In this document: in pieces, positions 34,238 through 43,360 of the stretch
Numbering within the stretch: position 1 is the stretch's first letter
Layout of the letters: each line of letters opens with the position of its first letter
Source of the DNA: Arthrobacter bussei
GTDB lineage: Bacteria; Actinomycetota; Actinomycetes; Actinomycetales; Micrococcaceae
NCBI RefSeq assembly: GCF_009377195.2
Contig: NZ_VJXX01000003.1
Span: 1-64,000 of the forward strand
DNA length: 64,000 bases
Direction of reading: 5' to 3'
Notes under the pieces: model-generated
Seen by the model: only the letters and a program-made list of their open reading frames with translations
The model's database searches: none
Told to the model about the DNA's origin: nothing
Position numbers and translations under genes: made by a program

Positions 34238-35140
34238 CTACATGCTCCAGAGCTCTGCGTGCACATCCGTCTCGTCCGACCAGCGGCGCTGCAGGGCGAA
34301 GAGTTCGTCGACGATGTCCCGCGGCAGGGGTTCGATGTCCCGGCTGAAGGAGAGGAGCTCGCGCAGGTTCTCCTCGCGGCTCGCCGACCCGACGGTCGAG
34401 ACGACCTGCGGCGTGCTATGGGCGAAGCGCAGGCAGAACTCCGCCCAGCTCGCGACGCCGGAACGCTCGAAGATGGGAGCCACCTCGACCGCACGCTCCT
34501 GCAGGTACGGCTTCCAGGCGGCGCCCGGGACGTCACGCAGGGTGTGGACGGGGGCGCCGGCGACGGTGCGCATCGAGATGATGGTCTTGTCCTGCGCGAG
34601 CAGCTCGTCCCACAGCTCGTTCGACGCGAAGCGCTGCAGCGGGTTGAGGTAGAAGATGTAGCCGTCGATCAGCCCGTCGAGGTGCCCGGCCCGGAGTGCT
34701 GCGAGGGGAGCCTCCGAGGTCCAGGGGAAGACCTCGAGGACGAAGCGTCCCACCAGCCCTTCGTCCCTGATGCGCTGCAGGTCGGCGAGGACCGGCCCGC
34801 CGGTCCTCATGTCGTCGGCGAACGCCCCGACGCCGGTGAGCTGCCCGATGTCGATGGAGCTGATCCCCAGCGGCTCGATGTTCTCCGCGATGGTTGCCCG
34901 GACGTCGTCCGCCGTCCCGCCGCCCAGCTTCACGATGACCGGCGGGACCTTCGTCCGGTCCTCGTCGAACGCGGCGCCGAGGACCTCGAGGGCGTGGTCG
35001 TACTGCCGGGACGTGTGCAACCACAGGCCGGCGTCGATGGCGGTCCGGGCCATGTGGGCCTGCTGGTCGCGGGGGACGTCGTCGTGCCCCAGCCGGGTGG
35101 TGCCGTAGATGTACGGAGGGAGGTCTGCGAGAGGCTTCAT
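34238..35140 (-). CDS. Aldo/keto reductase
   Basis: Encodes 300 residues. The barrel pattern begins YIYGTTRLG, with TAIDAGLWLHTSRQYDHAL where the catalytic Asp/Tyr pair of the family normally sits. VIVKLGGG stands at the position of the Lys strand, and SSIDIGQLTGVGAF and FAHSTPQVVSTVGSASREENL are later strands. The usual Asp-Tyr-Lys-His tetrad is only partly visible: the Asp before the Tyr helix appears replaced (TSRQY), so reductase activity is not certain. Related proteins act on sugars or aldehydes with NADPH. It is followed on the same strand, upstream, by the broken GNAT gene. Confidence 0.82.
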   Translation of the reverse strand: MKPLADLPPYIYGTTRLGHDDVPRDQQAHMARTAIDAGLWLHTSRQYDHALEVLGAAFDEDRTKVPPVIVKLGGGTADDVRATIAENIEPLGISSIDIGQLTGVGAFADDMRTGGPVLADLQRIRDEGLVGRFVLEVFPWTSEAPLAALRAGHLDGLIDGYIFYLNPLQRFASNELWDELLAQDKTIISMRTVAGAPVHTLRDVPGAAWKPYLQERAVEVAPIFERSGVASWAEFCLRFAHSTPQVVSTVGSASREENLRELLSFSRDIEPLPRDIVDELFALQRRWSDETDVHAELWSM

Positions 35141-35158
35141 TGCCTCAGGCTACCGGCC

Positions 35159-35720
35159 TCAGCCGCGCGGGTCGGTGCTGAGAATCGACATCATGAGGGC
35201 GTCCACCCACTCACCATCCCAGTGCAGCCCGTCCCGCATCCGCCCCTCCTCACGGAAGCCGATGGTGCGGTAGGAGCGCACAGCGCGCGGATTGAACGCA
35301 TACACCTCCAGCGCGAACCGGTGCAGTCCGATCGATTCGAAGGCATGAGCAACCACGGCCCGTCCGGCCTCCGTGCCGTAGCCCTGGCCGATCGCCCCGG
35401 GACCGCTCAGAGCGATCCGGTAGCCCATCGACGCGTTGTCGCGGTCGAGGTCGTTCAGCACCACCTCCCCGAGGTTACTGGCTCGTGTCACGCCGCACGA
35501 CGGCCCAGTCGGCGCGGTCGTCGGCGGTAGCCACGGTGTCGAGCCACGCGCGGATTTGCTCCTCCGTGAATCGCGCGTGCGTCCCGGTCAGGCGCAGGGT
35601 CTCCGGATCGTTCACACCCGCCCAGAGACCATCGACGTGCCCGGCACCCTGTGGTTCGAGGCGCAGGCGCGACGTCTCGAGGGTCGGTAGCCTGGTGAAG
35701 TCGTAGTCGGCGATCGTCAT
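35159..35720 (-). pseudogene. GNAT N-acetyltransferase split by a frameshift
   Basis: The N-terminal half starts at ATG 35720 (MTIADYDFTRLPTLETSRLR) and runs to ADWAVVRRDTSQ, where it hits a stop near 35475. The C-terminal half continues in another frame as SNLGEVVLNDLD, SMGYRIALSG, the acetyl-CoA loop GQGYGTEAGRAV and FNPRAVRSYRTIGF. Removing one base at about 35479-35482 (gcc to gc) would join them into one normal protein of about 185 residues. Either the gene has been knocked out recently or this base is a sequencing error; the rest of the coding sequence looks undamaged, which favours a young change. Confidence 0.85.
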
Positions 35721-35819
35721 TCCTCGATTGTCGGCCCGATAGGGGGATGGACGGACCACGCCGGGGAGCGCGCCCTGCGGAATCGAACCGACGTGCCCGG
35801 GTGCGGCAAGATGGGAACC

Positions 35820-36671
35820 ATGGACCGGGCCGCTGAGATCTCCGCTTTCCTGCGCTCGCGACGCGCACGGCTTTCCCCGACCGAGCTCGGAGCGCCGTTC
35901 GACGGCAGGGTGCGCCGCGTGCCCGGTCTCCGCCGCGAGGAGGTGGCGCGCCTCGCGGGCATGAGTCCCGACTACTACATGCGGATCGAGCAGGGCCGCG
36001 GTGGCGCGGTGTCCCTGGAGATCATCGACTCGATCGCCCTGGCCCTCCGCCTCGACACGGTGGAACGCAATCACCTCCTCAACCTCTGCGGAACGCCCAC
36101 GCCGCACCACACGCCCGGGCTGGAACCCCAGCGGGTCCGGCCCGGGCTGTACGACCTGCTCGCCGTCATGGAGTCGGTACCCGCCATCATCCTCGGGCGG
36201 CGCACCGACGTCCTGGCCAGCAATCGCCTGGCGCGGGCCCTGATGACCGACTTCCAGGCGCTGCCCGCTCCGCACCGCAACTACGCCCGCTTCATCCTGC
36301 TGGACCCGAAGGCCCGGGAGCTCTACCAGGACTGGGAGCAGGTGAGCGAGCAGACCACTGCGATGCTCCACCTGGACGTAGGGCGCTTCCCCGACGACCG
36401 CCAGCTCGCCGAGCTCATCCGCGACCTCCGCGAGGGCTGCCCCGAGTTCACCCGGTTCTGGGACAACCAGAACGTGCACGAGAAGGACCAGGGGGAGATC
36501 CGGTTCAACCACCCGAGCGGCGGGGAGTTCGTGCTGCACTACCAGACCCTCCTGGTCCCGGGCGAGGCGGACCAGAGCGTCTGCACCTACTACGGGGCGC
36601 CGGGCTCCAGCAGTGAGGCCGCGCTGGCGCGCCTGGCCGGGCTGACGACGTCGTCCCCCACTCCCGCCTGA
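35820..36671 (+). CDS. XRE-family regulator with MmyB-like ligand domain
   Basis: Encodes 283 residues from ATG 35820; ATG 35811 is nearly as likely. The N-terminal 80 residues form an XRE helix-turn-helix (RRVPGLRREEVARLAGMSPDYYMRIEQGR). The C-terminal 180 residues (YDLLAVMESVPAIILGRRTDVLASN, then FTRFWDNQNVHEK, then LHYQTLLVPG) match the MmyB-like domain, a PAS-like fold thought to bind fatty-acid or similar ligands. Such regulators are numerous in Actinobacteria and commonly control a neighbouring gene; the divergent broken GNAT gene is the nearest candidate. Confidence 0.9.
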   Translation: MDRAAEISAFLRSRRARLSPTELGAPFDGRVRRVPGLRREEVARLAGMSPDYYMRIEQGRGGAVSLEIIDSIALALRLDTVERNHLLNLCGTPTPHHTPGLEPQRVRPGLYDLLAVMESVPAIILGRRTDVLASNRLARALMTDFQALPAPHRNYARFILLDPKARELYQDWEQVSEQTTAMLHLDVGRFPDDRQLAELIRDLREGCPEFTRFWDNQNVHEKDQGEIRFNHPSGGEFVLHYQTLLVPGEADQSVCTYYGAPGSSSEAALARLAGLTTSSPTPA

Positions 36672-36815
36672 CCGCCGCGCCGGTCTGGCGGGGACCACGG
36701 GTCAGGCTAGCCCTGCGCAAACTAGGTCCAGCGGGGTAGGTCTCGGGCGCGTCGGCGCTCCGGGGGAGTGATGGACTGGAATCCGGACGAACCCCCAGAG
36801 GCAGGAGACCCACTC

Positions 36816-37391
36816 GTGACCACAGCATCGGACACCCCATCGGTCCGGGACGCCCTGCGCCTGGTGCAGGACGAGCTCGCCGGAGCGGCGGACGGCCTGC
36901 AGGACGACCAGCTCACCGCACTCGTCACCGAGATCCAGCAGGCGGGGCGCGTCTTCGTGACGGGGGGCGGCCGCAGCGGGCTCGCCCTGCGCATGCACGC
37001 CATGCGCCTCATGCACCTCGGCCTGACGGTGCACGTTGTCGGAGAGACGACGACGCCGGCCATCGGTTCCGGTGACCTGCTGCTCGTCGCGTCCGGCTCC
37101 GGCACCACCGGCGGCGCCGTGGCTGCAGCGGAGACCGCGGTGTCCGTGGACGCCCGCGTGGTGGCGCTCACGACCGACGGCGGGTCGACGCTCGCGGGGA
37201 TCGCCCACCGCGTGGTGGTCATCCCCGCCGCGCAGAAGACGGACCACGGCGGCACGGCCTCCCGCCAGTACTCGGGCAGCCTCTTCGAGCAGGCACTGCT
37301 GCTGGTGCTCGACGCCACGTTCCACACCCTCTGGACGGTCGACGGCACCCCGGCCGAAGACCTCTGGCCCCGGCACGCCAACCTCGAATAG
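36816..37391 (+). CDS. hxlB: 6-phospho-3-hexuloisomerase
   Basis: Encodes 191 residues from GTG 36816, chosen for the GGCAGGAG site before it; the frame extends further upstream. The SIS domain is clear: RVFVTGGGRSGLALRMHAMRL, HVVGETTTPAIGSGDLLLVASGSGTTG and ALTTDGGSTLAGIAH. It converts hexulose-6-phosphate to fructose-6-phosphate, the second step of formaldehyde fixation in the ribulose monophosphate pathway. The synthase hxlA follows 47 bases downstream in the same operon. In heterotrophic actinobacteria the pair serves formaldehyde detoxification or C1 use. Confidence 0.92.
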   Translation: MTTASDTPSVRDALRLVQDELAGAADGLQDDQLTALVTEIQQAGRVFVTGGGRSGLALRMHAMRLMHLGLTVHVVGETTTPAIGSGDLLLVASGSGTTGGAVAAAETAVSVDARVVALTTDGGSTLAGIAHRVVVIPAAQKTDHGGTASRQYSGSLFEQALLLVLDATFHTLWTVDGTPAEDLWPRHANLE

Positions 37392-37438
37392 CGCGCGCCA
37401 CCCCTGATCCTCCATCCCCAGCCAGCAAAGGAAACACC

Positions 37439-38062
37439 ATGAAACTGCAACTCGCCATGGACGTACTGACCGTCGACGACGCCCTCGAGCTCTCCGGGAA
37501 GGTCGCCGAGTACGTCGACATCATCGAACTCGGCACGCCACTCGTGAAGAATGCGGGGCTCTCCGCCGTCACCGCGATCAAGGAAGCCCACCCGGACAAG
37601 ATCGTCTTCGCGGATCTGAAGACCATGGATGCCGGCGAGCTCGAGGCCGACATCGCGTTCAAGGCCGGCGCGGACCTCGTGACCGTGCTCGGCGTCGCCG
37701 ATGATTCCACCATCGCCGGAGCCATCAAGGCCGGCAAGGCCCATGGCAAGGGCGTGGTCGTCGACCTCATCGGCGTCGACGACAAGGCAGCCCGCGCCAA
37801 GGAGGTCACCGACCTCGGTGCCGAGTTCGTCGAGTTCCACGCAGGGCTCGACGAGCAGGCGCAGGACGGCTACGACCTGAACACCCTGCTGACCGCCGGC
37901 AAGGAATCCGGCGTCGCCTTCTCTGTTGCCGGTGGCGTGAAGCTCGCCACCGTCAAGGACGTGCAGTCCTCGGGTGCGGACGTCGCCGTGGTCGGCGGGG
38001 GCATCTACAGTGCCGACGATCCCGCACAGGCCGCGAAGGAACTCCGCGCCGCCATCAGCTGA
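37439..38062 (+). CDS. hxlA: 3-hexulose-6-phosphate synthase
   Basis: Encodes 207 residues, with AAAGGAAA upstream. It is a complete orotidine-decarboxylase-type barrel: MKLQLAMDVL, VDIIELGTPLV, IVFADLKTMDAGELEADIAF with the catalytic Asp-Lys-x-x-Asp, VEFHAGLDEQA, and phosphate-binding VAGGVK and VVGGGIYSADDP. It joins formaldehyde to ribulose-5-phosphate. With hxlB it forms the RuMP fixation module, and a terminator hairpin follows. No formaldehyde-responsive regulator of the HxlR type is adjacent, so control may come from elsewhere or from the XRE gene upstream. Confidence 0.94.
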   Translation: MKLQLAMDVLTVDDALELSGKVAEYVDIIELGTPLVKNAGLSAVTAIKEAHPDKIVFADLKTMDAGELEADIAFKAGADLVTVLGVADDSTIAGAIKAGKAHGKGVVVDLIGVDDKAARAKEVTDLGAEFVEFHAGLDEQAQDGYDLNTLLTAGKESGVAFSVAGGVKLATVKDVQSSGADVAVVGGGIYSADDPAQAAKELRAAIS

Positions 38063-38095
38063 TCCGCCCGTCCATCACCGGGTGCCAGAGGACGA

Positions 38096-38129
38096 ACGAA
38101 GGACCGGACCCGAGGGGCCGGTCCTTCGT
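38096..38129 (+). terminator. Terminator hairpin after hxlA
   Basis: 12-bp perfect stem (38096-38107 with 38118-38129) and a ten-base loop, about 35 bases after the hxlA stop. Confidence 0.85.
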
Positions 38130-38208
38130 CGTGTTCCCGCCCGCTCGGATGTAATCCTGCCCGCGACGCGCGACGTGACCGCTCCGGTGCACCGGCTACG
38201 GTCGAGGT

Positions 38209-38400
38209 ATGAGCGAATCCACCCCTGACCAGGCCTTCGTGCGGGCCATCGCCCTGCAGGCCCGCCTCGACCTCCCCGAGGAGCGCGTCGCGGATCTGGC
38301 GGCGGCCGCCGCACCGATCCATGCCCGGCTCCGCACCCTCTCCGCCGTCGACCTCGGCGAGACAGCACCGGCCCTCTCCTTCGACGCGGCGTGGGACTGA
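38209..38400 (+). CDS. AtzG-like small amidase partner (GatC-like)
   Basis: Encodes 63 residues: DQAFVRAIALQARLDLPEE, AAAAAPIHARLRTL and a C-terminal FDAAWD. This size and pattern fit the DUF4089/AtzG type, small proteins structurally like GatC that bind and complete the amidase AtzE in cyanuric acid breakdown. The stop lies seven bases before an amidase gene, the expected arrangement. It is too small for an enzyme; the likely role is assembly or stability of that amidase. Confidence 0.75.
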   Translation: MSESTPDQAFVRAIALQARLDLPEERVADLAAAAAPIHARLRTLSAVDLGETAPALSFDAAWD

Positions 38401-38407
38401 GGCGCCG

Positions 38408-39799
38408 ATGCAGCCCTATGAACTGACCCTCACCGAGGCCTCCGCCAGCATCTCCTCCGGCGAGCTCTCGCCGCGGGAACTGACCGAGTCCGCGCTCGCC
38501 CGCATCGAGGCCGTGGAGGGGCGCGTCCATGCCTTCGCCACCGTCACTGCGGAGATCGCGCTCGCGCAGGCGGACCGCGCCACCGCCGAGATCGCCCGGG
38601 GGAGCTACCGCGGACCCCTGCACGGGATCCCGGTGGGCATCAAGGACCTGATGAACACCGCGGGGACCGCCACCACCGCCAGCTCGAAGGTCCGCGCGCA
38701 GTTCGTGCCCGACACCGACGCGGCCGTCGTGGAGGCCGTCGGGCGCGCGGGGATGGTCATGGTGGGGAAGACCCACACCCACGAATTCGCGTACGGGGGA
38801 GTCACGCCCACCACCCGCAACCCCTGGGACCTCGAGCGCATGGCGGGTGGGTCCAGCGGCGGATCCGCCGCGGCGGTCGGCTACGGGGGAGTGCTCGCGG
38901 CCTTGGGCTCCGACACCGGCGGGTCCATCCGGATCCCGGCGTCGTTCTGCGGGACGGTGGGCCTCAAGCCGACGTTCGGCCGGGTCTCCCGCGTGGGCGT
39001 CGCCTCCCTGGCCTGGTCCCTGGACACCGTGGGGCCGCTGACCCGCAACGTCAGCGACGCGGCCCTCGTCCTGAGCGCGATCGCCGGCCACGACCCGCGC
39101 GATCCCGGCTCCGCGCGGACGCCCGTCCCCGACTTCACCGAGGGGCTGGAGGACGGCGTGCACGGGCTCCGGATCGGGATCCCGACCAACTTCTTCACGG
39201 AGGACCTCGACGGCGAGACGGACGCGGCCGTCACGGCAGCCGTGCGGGTACTGGAGGGTCTCGGCGCCGTCGTCGTGGCCGTCGTGATCCCGCAGGCCGA
39301 GCACCTCGGTGCGGTGATCACCGGGATCATGATGCCCGAGGCCAGCGCCTACCACCGGCGGGCGCTGCGTGAGACGCCGGAACTGTTCACCGAGGAGGTC
39401 CGCAGCCTGCTGGAGGTGGGCGAGACCATCCTCGCGACCGACTACATCGACGCCCTCCGCTTCCGGCAGTCGATGAAGCACGCGTGGAAGGACATGATGC
39501 GGGCGGTGGACGTCGTCGTCGCCCCGACCGTCCTCACCCCGGCGCTCCCCGCGCAGGACACGGAACGCTTCCGGCCGGACGGCACCAGCGAGGACGCGAA
39601 CGTCGAGTTCGGCCGGCTGTCCATCCCGGCGAACCTCCTCGGGTTGCCGTCGCTCCAGGTGCCCTGCGGGTTCTCCGCCGCGGGTCTGCCGCTGGGCGTG
39701 CAGATCATGGGCAGGCCCTTCGCCGAGCAGACCGTCCTCGCCGTCGGCCGGGCGTACGAGCTGGCGACGGACACGGTGGGGAGGATCGCGCCCCTCTGA
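38408..39799 (+). CDS. Amidase-signature hydrolase, AtzE-like
   Basis: Encodes 463 residues from ATG 38408. The Ser-cisSer-Lys triad of the amidase signature family is visible: K79 in GIKDLMN, S149 in GGSSGGS, and nucleophile S173 in DTGGSIRIPASF. Length and the small AtzG-like gene just upstream suggest an AtzE-type carboxybiuret or related ureido hydrolase rather than glutamyl-tRNA amidotransferase GatA. No atzD or atzF neighbour is present, so the substrate is open. An M20 hydrolase and a second amidase lie 0.9 kb downstream beyond a minus-strand lipoprotein gene. Confidence 0.88.
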   Translation: MQPYELTLTEASASISSGELSPRELTESALARIEAVEGRVHAFATVTAEIALAQADRATAEIARGSYRGPLHGIPVGIKDLMNTAGTATTASSKVRAQFVPDTDAAVVEAVGRAGMVMVGKTHTHEFAYGGVTPTTRNPWDLERMAGGSSGGSAAAVGYGGVLAALGSDTGGSIRIPASFCGTVGLKPTFGRVSRVGVASLAWSLDTVGPLTRNVSDAALVLSAIAGHDPRDPGSARTPVPDFTEGLEDGVHGLRIGIPTNFFTEDLDGETDAAVTAAVRVLEGLGAVVVAVVIPQAEHLGAVITGIMMPEASAYHRRALRETPELFTEEVRSLLEVGETILATDYIDALRFRQSMKHAWKDMMRAVDVVVAPTVLTPALPAQDTERFRPDGTSEDANVEFGRLSIPANLLGLPSLQVPCGFSAAGLPLGVQIMGRPFAEQTVLAVGRAYELATDTVGRIAPL

Positions 39800-39837
39800 T
39801 GCGGGCCGACCAGCGGGAACCCCGTCCGCCGCTGTGC

Positions 39838-40545
39838 CTAGCCCTCCGGTGACTCGGTCACGGGTGGTGCCGTGTAGCCGATCAGCTGCCAGGCGCCATC
39901 GACATAGCGCGCCGTCACGGTGTGCGGGGAGTTCGGGCTGGCCTCGCTCGAACCGAGCCACCCCTCGCCAGAGAAGTAGAAGATCTCGGCCTGCGTGGTG
40001 GTGATCTCCGCGGTGTAGGTCCCGGCGGCATCCGGGGCGAAGTCGGTGGAGAAGTCGGCCAGGGTGGTGGCTCCTCCGAGAGCCCATCCGAGCTGATAGA
40101 TCTGCGCCATGGCGGTTTCGGCATCCGCGCAGAAGGTGCACGCCGGGTCGCTGACGGCTCGGAGTGGCTCGAGGTCGTTCGCCTCGTAGGAGTACGACAG
40201 CAGACTCAGCCAGTGCGACGTGAAGGCCTCGAGCCCCTCGCGCGACTCCTCGTCCGCTTCCGCCGGCACCGCCGGGATCGGCAGATTCGCGGCGGGCGCG
40301 GCCGACGATGCCGGCCTCGGCTCGGCGCGGGCAGCGGTGGGTTGCGCCGAGGCGTCGGGCGGCGCCGTCGCCGGTGCCGTCGACGGGTCCGGAGAAGCCG
40401 TAGCAGTGGCCGTAGCCGTCGTCGCCCCCGCCTCGCGCGGTTCGTCCCCCGTCCCTGCTGGCCCGTCGCAGGCCGTCAGCGACAGCGCGACACCGAGGGC
40501 AAGGGCGAGCACGGAACTGCGAGCCCGACTGAACGTGATGGACAT
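39838..40545 (-). CDS. DUF6318-type lipoprotein
   Basis: Encodes 235 residues. The signal peptide ends LSLTAC (lipobox), followed by an 80-residue Ala/Thr/Pro-rich linker. The folded part contains FTSHWLSLLSYSYEANDLEPL, DPACTFCADAETAMAQIYQLG with a Cys pair, and a C-terminal beta sequence ending QLIGYTAPP. This matches DUF6318, a family common in Micrococcaceae envelopes with no known role. It should sit outside the cell, anchored to the membrane. Confidence 0.85.
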   Translation of the reverse strand: MSITFSRARSSVLALALGVALSLTACDGPAGTGDEPREAGATTATATATASPDPSTAPATAPPDASAQPTAARAEPRPASSAAPAANLPIPAVPAEADEESREGLEAFTSHWLSLLSYSYEANDLEPLRAVSDPACTFCADAETAMAQIYQLGWALGGATTLADFSTDFAPDAAGTYTAEITTTQAEIFYFSGEGWLGSSEASPNSPHTVTARYVDGAWQLIGYTAPPVTESPEG

Positions 40546-40721
40546 TCGATCTCCTCCTGCACGACGCCAGAGAAGGAGTCGAAGCCATCATGACCTATCG
40601 GGGAGGGCCGCGCGTCACCGTGGACGCAGTGTCGAGGTCGGAGTTCCGGGGCCCGCTCTCGCGTCGGGGAACCACCACCTGATGTACTCGTGAACCAGAC
40701 CACTTCTTCCGAAAGGACACC

Positions 40722-41954
40722 ATGACCATCGACACCGCCGTCTTCGACCTCTCCGATGCGCACACCACCGCGATGCACGAGCTGTACCGGCACCTGCACG
40801 CGCACCCCGAGCTCTCCATGCAGGAGACGCACACCGCGGCCTTCATCCTCGAGAAGCTCACGCACCTCGGACTGGAGACGTTCATGTGCGGAGGAACCGG
40901 CGTCGTCGGGATCCTGCGCAACGGCGACGGACCGGTGGTCGGCTACCGAGCCGACACGGACGGCTTGCCCATGCAGGAGGACACGGGCCTCGACTACGCG
41001 AGCACGTCGACGGGCACCCTGGCCGACGGGACGGCCGTCCCGGTGATGCACGGCTGCGGCCACGACACGCACATCACCGTCGGCCTGACAGCGGCACAGT
41101 TGCTGACCGAGCACCGCGAAGCGTGGGCCGGCACGGTGGTGTTCATCTTCCAGCCCGGTGAGGAGATCGGTAAGGGCGCCGAGGCGATGGTCGAGGACGG
41201 GCTGTGGGACAAGGCGCCGAAGCCGTCCATCATCTACGGGCAGCACGTCTGGCCCGGACTGGCCGGGACCGTCAACATCAGCAAGGGCACGGCGATGGCG
41301 ATGGCCGACTCCTGGCGGGTCACGGTGCACGGAAGGCAGGCCCACGGTTCGCAGCCCGAGCAGTCGATCGACCCGATCGTGCTCGGCGCCCACATGGTGG
41401 TCCGCATCCAGACGATCGTCTCGCGGGAGGTGCACCCCATGAAGTCGGCCGTCGTCACGATCGGCACGTTCCACGGCGGGCTCAAGGAGAACATCATCCC
41501 CGCCTCGGCGGAGTTCACCCTCAACGTGCGGACGTTCGATCCCGAGGTGCGGGACCGCGTGCTGGCCTCGCTCCGCCGGATCATCAGCGCCGAGGCCGCG
41601 GCGTCTGGGGCGCCCGAGCCGACCATCGAGGAGATCACCAGCTTCCCCCAGTGCTACAACGACCCCGCGTCCACCACGGACCTGATGGCCGTGCTCGGCG
41701 AGGTGCTGGGCGAGGACGCCGTCATCGAGGCGCCGCCCGTCATGGGCAGCGAGGACTTCGGCCTCCTCGCCGAGGCCATCGGCGTCCCCAGCGTCTACTG
41801 GTTCTTCGGCGGGCACGCGCAGGACACGCTCGACGCCGGCACCCCGCCCGGCAACCACTCGCCGTTCTTCGCACCGGTGATCGAGCCGACCCTGACCACC
41901 GGCGTCCGTGCGGCGATGACCGCCGTGCTGTCGACGGTGGGGACGACGGCGTGA
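40722..41954 (+). CDS. M20 family metallo-amidohydrolase
   Basis: Encodes 410 residues. Zinc-site motifs of the M20D (hippuricase/IAA-amino acid hydrolase) group are present: YRADTDGLPMQED, MHGCGHDTHI, FQPGEEIGKGA and, near the end, VMGSEDFGLLAE. The dimerisation domain lies between. It removes acyl groups from amino acids or similar amides. Its stop overlaps the GTG start of a downstream amidase by four bases, so the two are probably translated together and act on one compound class. Confidence 0.9.
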   Translation: MTIDTAVFDLSDAHTTAMHELYRHLHAHPELSMQETHTAAFILEKLTHLGLETFMCGGTGVVGILRNGDGPVVGYRADTDGLPMQEDTGLDYASTSTGTLADGTAVPVMHGCGHDTHITVGLTAAQLLTEHREAWAGTVVFIFQPGEEIGKGAEAMVEDGLWDKAPKPSIIYGQHVWPGLAGTVNISKGTAMAMADSWRVTVHGRQAHGSQPEQSIDPIVLGAHMVVRIQTIVSREVHPMKSAVVTIGTFHGGLKENIIPASAEFTLNVRTFDPEVRDRVLASLRRIISAEAAASGAPEPTIEEITSFPQCYNDPASTTDLMAVLGEVLGEDAVIEAPPVMGSEDFGLLAEAIGVPSVYWFFGGHAQDTLDAGTPPGNHSPFFAPVIEPTLTTGVRAAMTAVLSTVGTTA

Positions 41955-43360
41955 GCGCTGCGCTGCACGAGCTGTCCGCCGTCGAACTGACCGGAGCCAT
42001 CCGCCGTCGCGAGGTGTCTGCGCGGGAGGCGCTCGACGCGCACGTCGCACGGATCGACGCCGTCAACGGGGCGATCAACGCGGTCATCACGGAGGACCGG
42101 GAGGGTGCGGCGGCGCTCGCGGCCGCGGCGGACCGGCTGACGACGTCGGGCGCTGATCTTCCGCCGCTCCACGGCCTGCCCATGACGCACAAGGACACCC
42201 ACAACACGCGGGGACTGCGGACCACGCAGGGGTCGGCGATCTTCAAGGACTTCGTGCCGACGTTCGACGACCTCATCATCGGGCGCCTCAAAAAAGCCGG
42301 AGTCGTCACCACCGGCAAGACCAACGTGCCGGAGTTCGCCGCCGGATCGCACACCTTCAACGAGGTCTTCGGGACGACCGTGAACCCCTACGACACGAGC
42401 CGCAGTGCCGGGGGCAGCAGCGGGGGAGTGGCGGCGTCGATCGCGGCACGGATCCAGCCGCTGGGCGACGGCAGCGACATGGGCGGGTCGCTGCGTATCC
42501 CGGCGTCCTTCTGCAATGTGGTCGGGTATCGGCCGTCCATCGGGGTGGTCCCGTCCCTGCCCACGCGCAACGGCTGGGCGTGGCTCTCGCGGCACGGGCT
42601 GATGGCGCGCGATGTCGAGGACATCGCCCTGGGGATGACCGCGATCGCCGGGTCCGATCCGGGGAGTCCGTTCGGCTACCCCGTCACCGGCTCGTTTGCC
42701 GATCCGCTGCAGCGGGATCTCATGGGCCTGCGGATCGGGTGGTCACCAGACCTCGGTCTCGGCGTGCCGGTGGACCGCGAGGTGCTCCGCGTGCTCGAGG
42801 GGCAGCTGCAGGTCTTCACGGACCTCGGCGCGATCGTCGAGGAGGCGGTCCCGGACCTGCGCGACGCCGACCAGGTTTTCGGGACGACGCGTGCCTTCGA
42901 CTTCGTGCTCGGACTCGGTGAACTGGCCGCGAAGCACGGTGACGCGATCAAGCCGGAGATCCGGTGGAACATCGAGCAGGGGCGGAAGCTGACGGCGCAG
43001 GACCTGGTGGACGCAGCCCTCGCCCGGACCCGGCTCGACACCAGCGTGCGCCGCTACTTCGGGAGGTACGACGTCTTCGCAAGCCCTTCCGCGCAGGTGC
43101 TGCCCTTCGACGCGGCGTCGCGGTACCCGACGTCGGTCAACGGCGTCGACTTCGCGACGTACCTCGACTGGATGCGCTCGGCGTGCCTCGTCTCGGCAAC
43201 CGGCCTGCCGGCGGTCTCGGTCCCGGCAGGGTTCAGCGAGGGCGGCCTGCCGGTCGGGCTGCAGCTCGCGATGCCGCACGGGAGCGACGTCGGACTCCTG
43301 CAGGTCGCGTACGCGTTCGAGCAGGCGACGGGCTGGGCGAAGCGGGCACCTGCGCTCTAG
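41951..43360 (+). CDS. Amidase-signature hydrolase, second copy
   Basis: Encodes 469 residues from the GTG that overlaps the M20 stop (GTGA). The triad segments are MTHKDTHNT (Lys), SAGGSSGGVAA (cis-Ser) and MGGSLRIPASFC (nucleophile Ser). It is a different subtype from the amidase at 38408. Coupling to the M20 hydrolase points to stepwise hydrolysis of an amide substrate. Its stop codon overlaps that of the converging NERD gene within the sequence ctag. Confidence 0.88.
   Translation: MSAALHELSAVELTGAIRRREVSAREALDAHVARIDAVNGAINAVITEDREGAAALAAAADRLTTSGADLPPLHGLPMTHKDTHNTRGLRTTQGSAIFKDFVPTFDDLIIGRLKKAGVVTTGKTNVPEFAAGSHTFNEVFGTTVNPYDTSRSAGGSSGGVAASIAARIQPLGDGSDMGGSLRIPASFCNVVGYRPSIGVVPSLPTRNGWAWLSRHGLMARDVEDIALGMTAIAGSDPGSPFGYPVTGSFADPLQRDLMGLRIGWSPDLGLGVPVDREVLRVLEGQLQVFTDLGAIVEEAVPDLRDADQVFGTTRAFDFVLGLGELAAKHGDAIKPEIRWNIEQGRKLTAQDLVDAALARTRLDTSVRRYFGRYDVFASPSAQVLPFDAASRYPTSVNGVDFATYLDWMRSACLVSATGLPAVSVPAGFSEGGLPVGLQLAMPHGSDVGLLQVAYAFEQATGWAKRAPAL

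Noticed and set aside
36667-36708. Possible terminator (gcctgacc ... ggtcaggc) after the XRE gene
   Set aside because: The loop is 26 bases and the stem only eight, too weak to claim among GC-rich sequence.
38075-40591. 838-codon minus-strand frame
   Set aside because: It is antisense to the AtzG-like and amidase genes and has shadow-type composition without any domain.
41204-41950. 249 codons preceding the second amidase in the same frame
   Set aside because: They lie wholly inside the M20 gene in another frame. The GTG at 41951 overlapping the M20 stop is the natural start.
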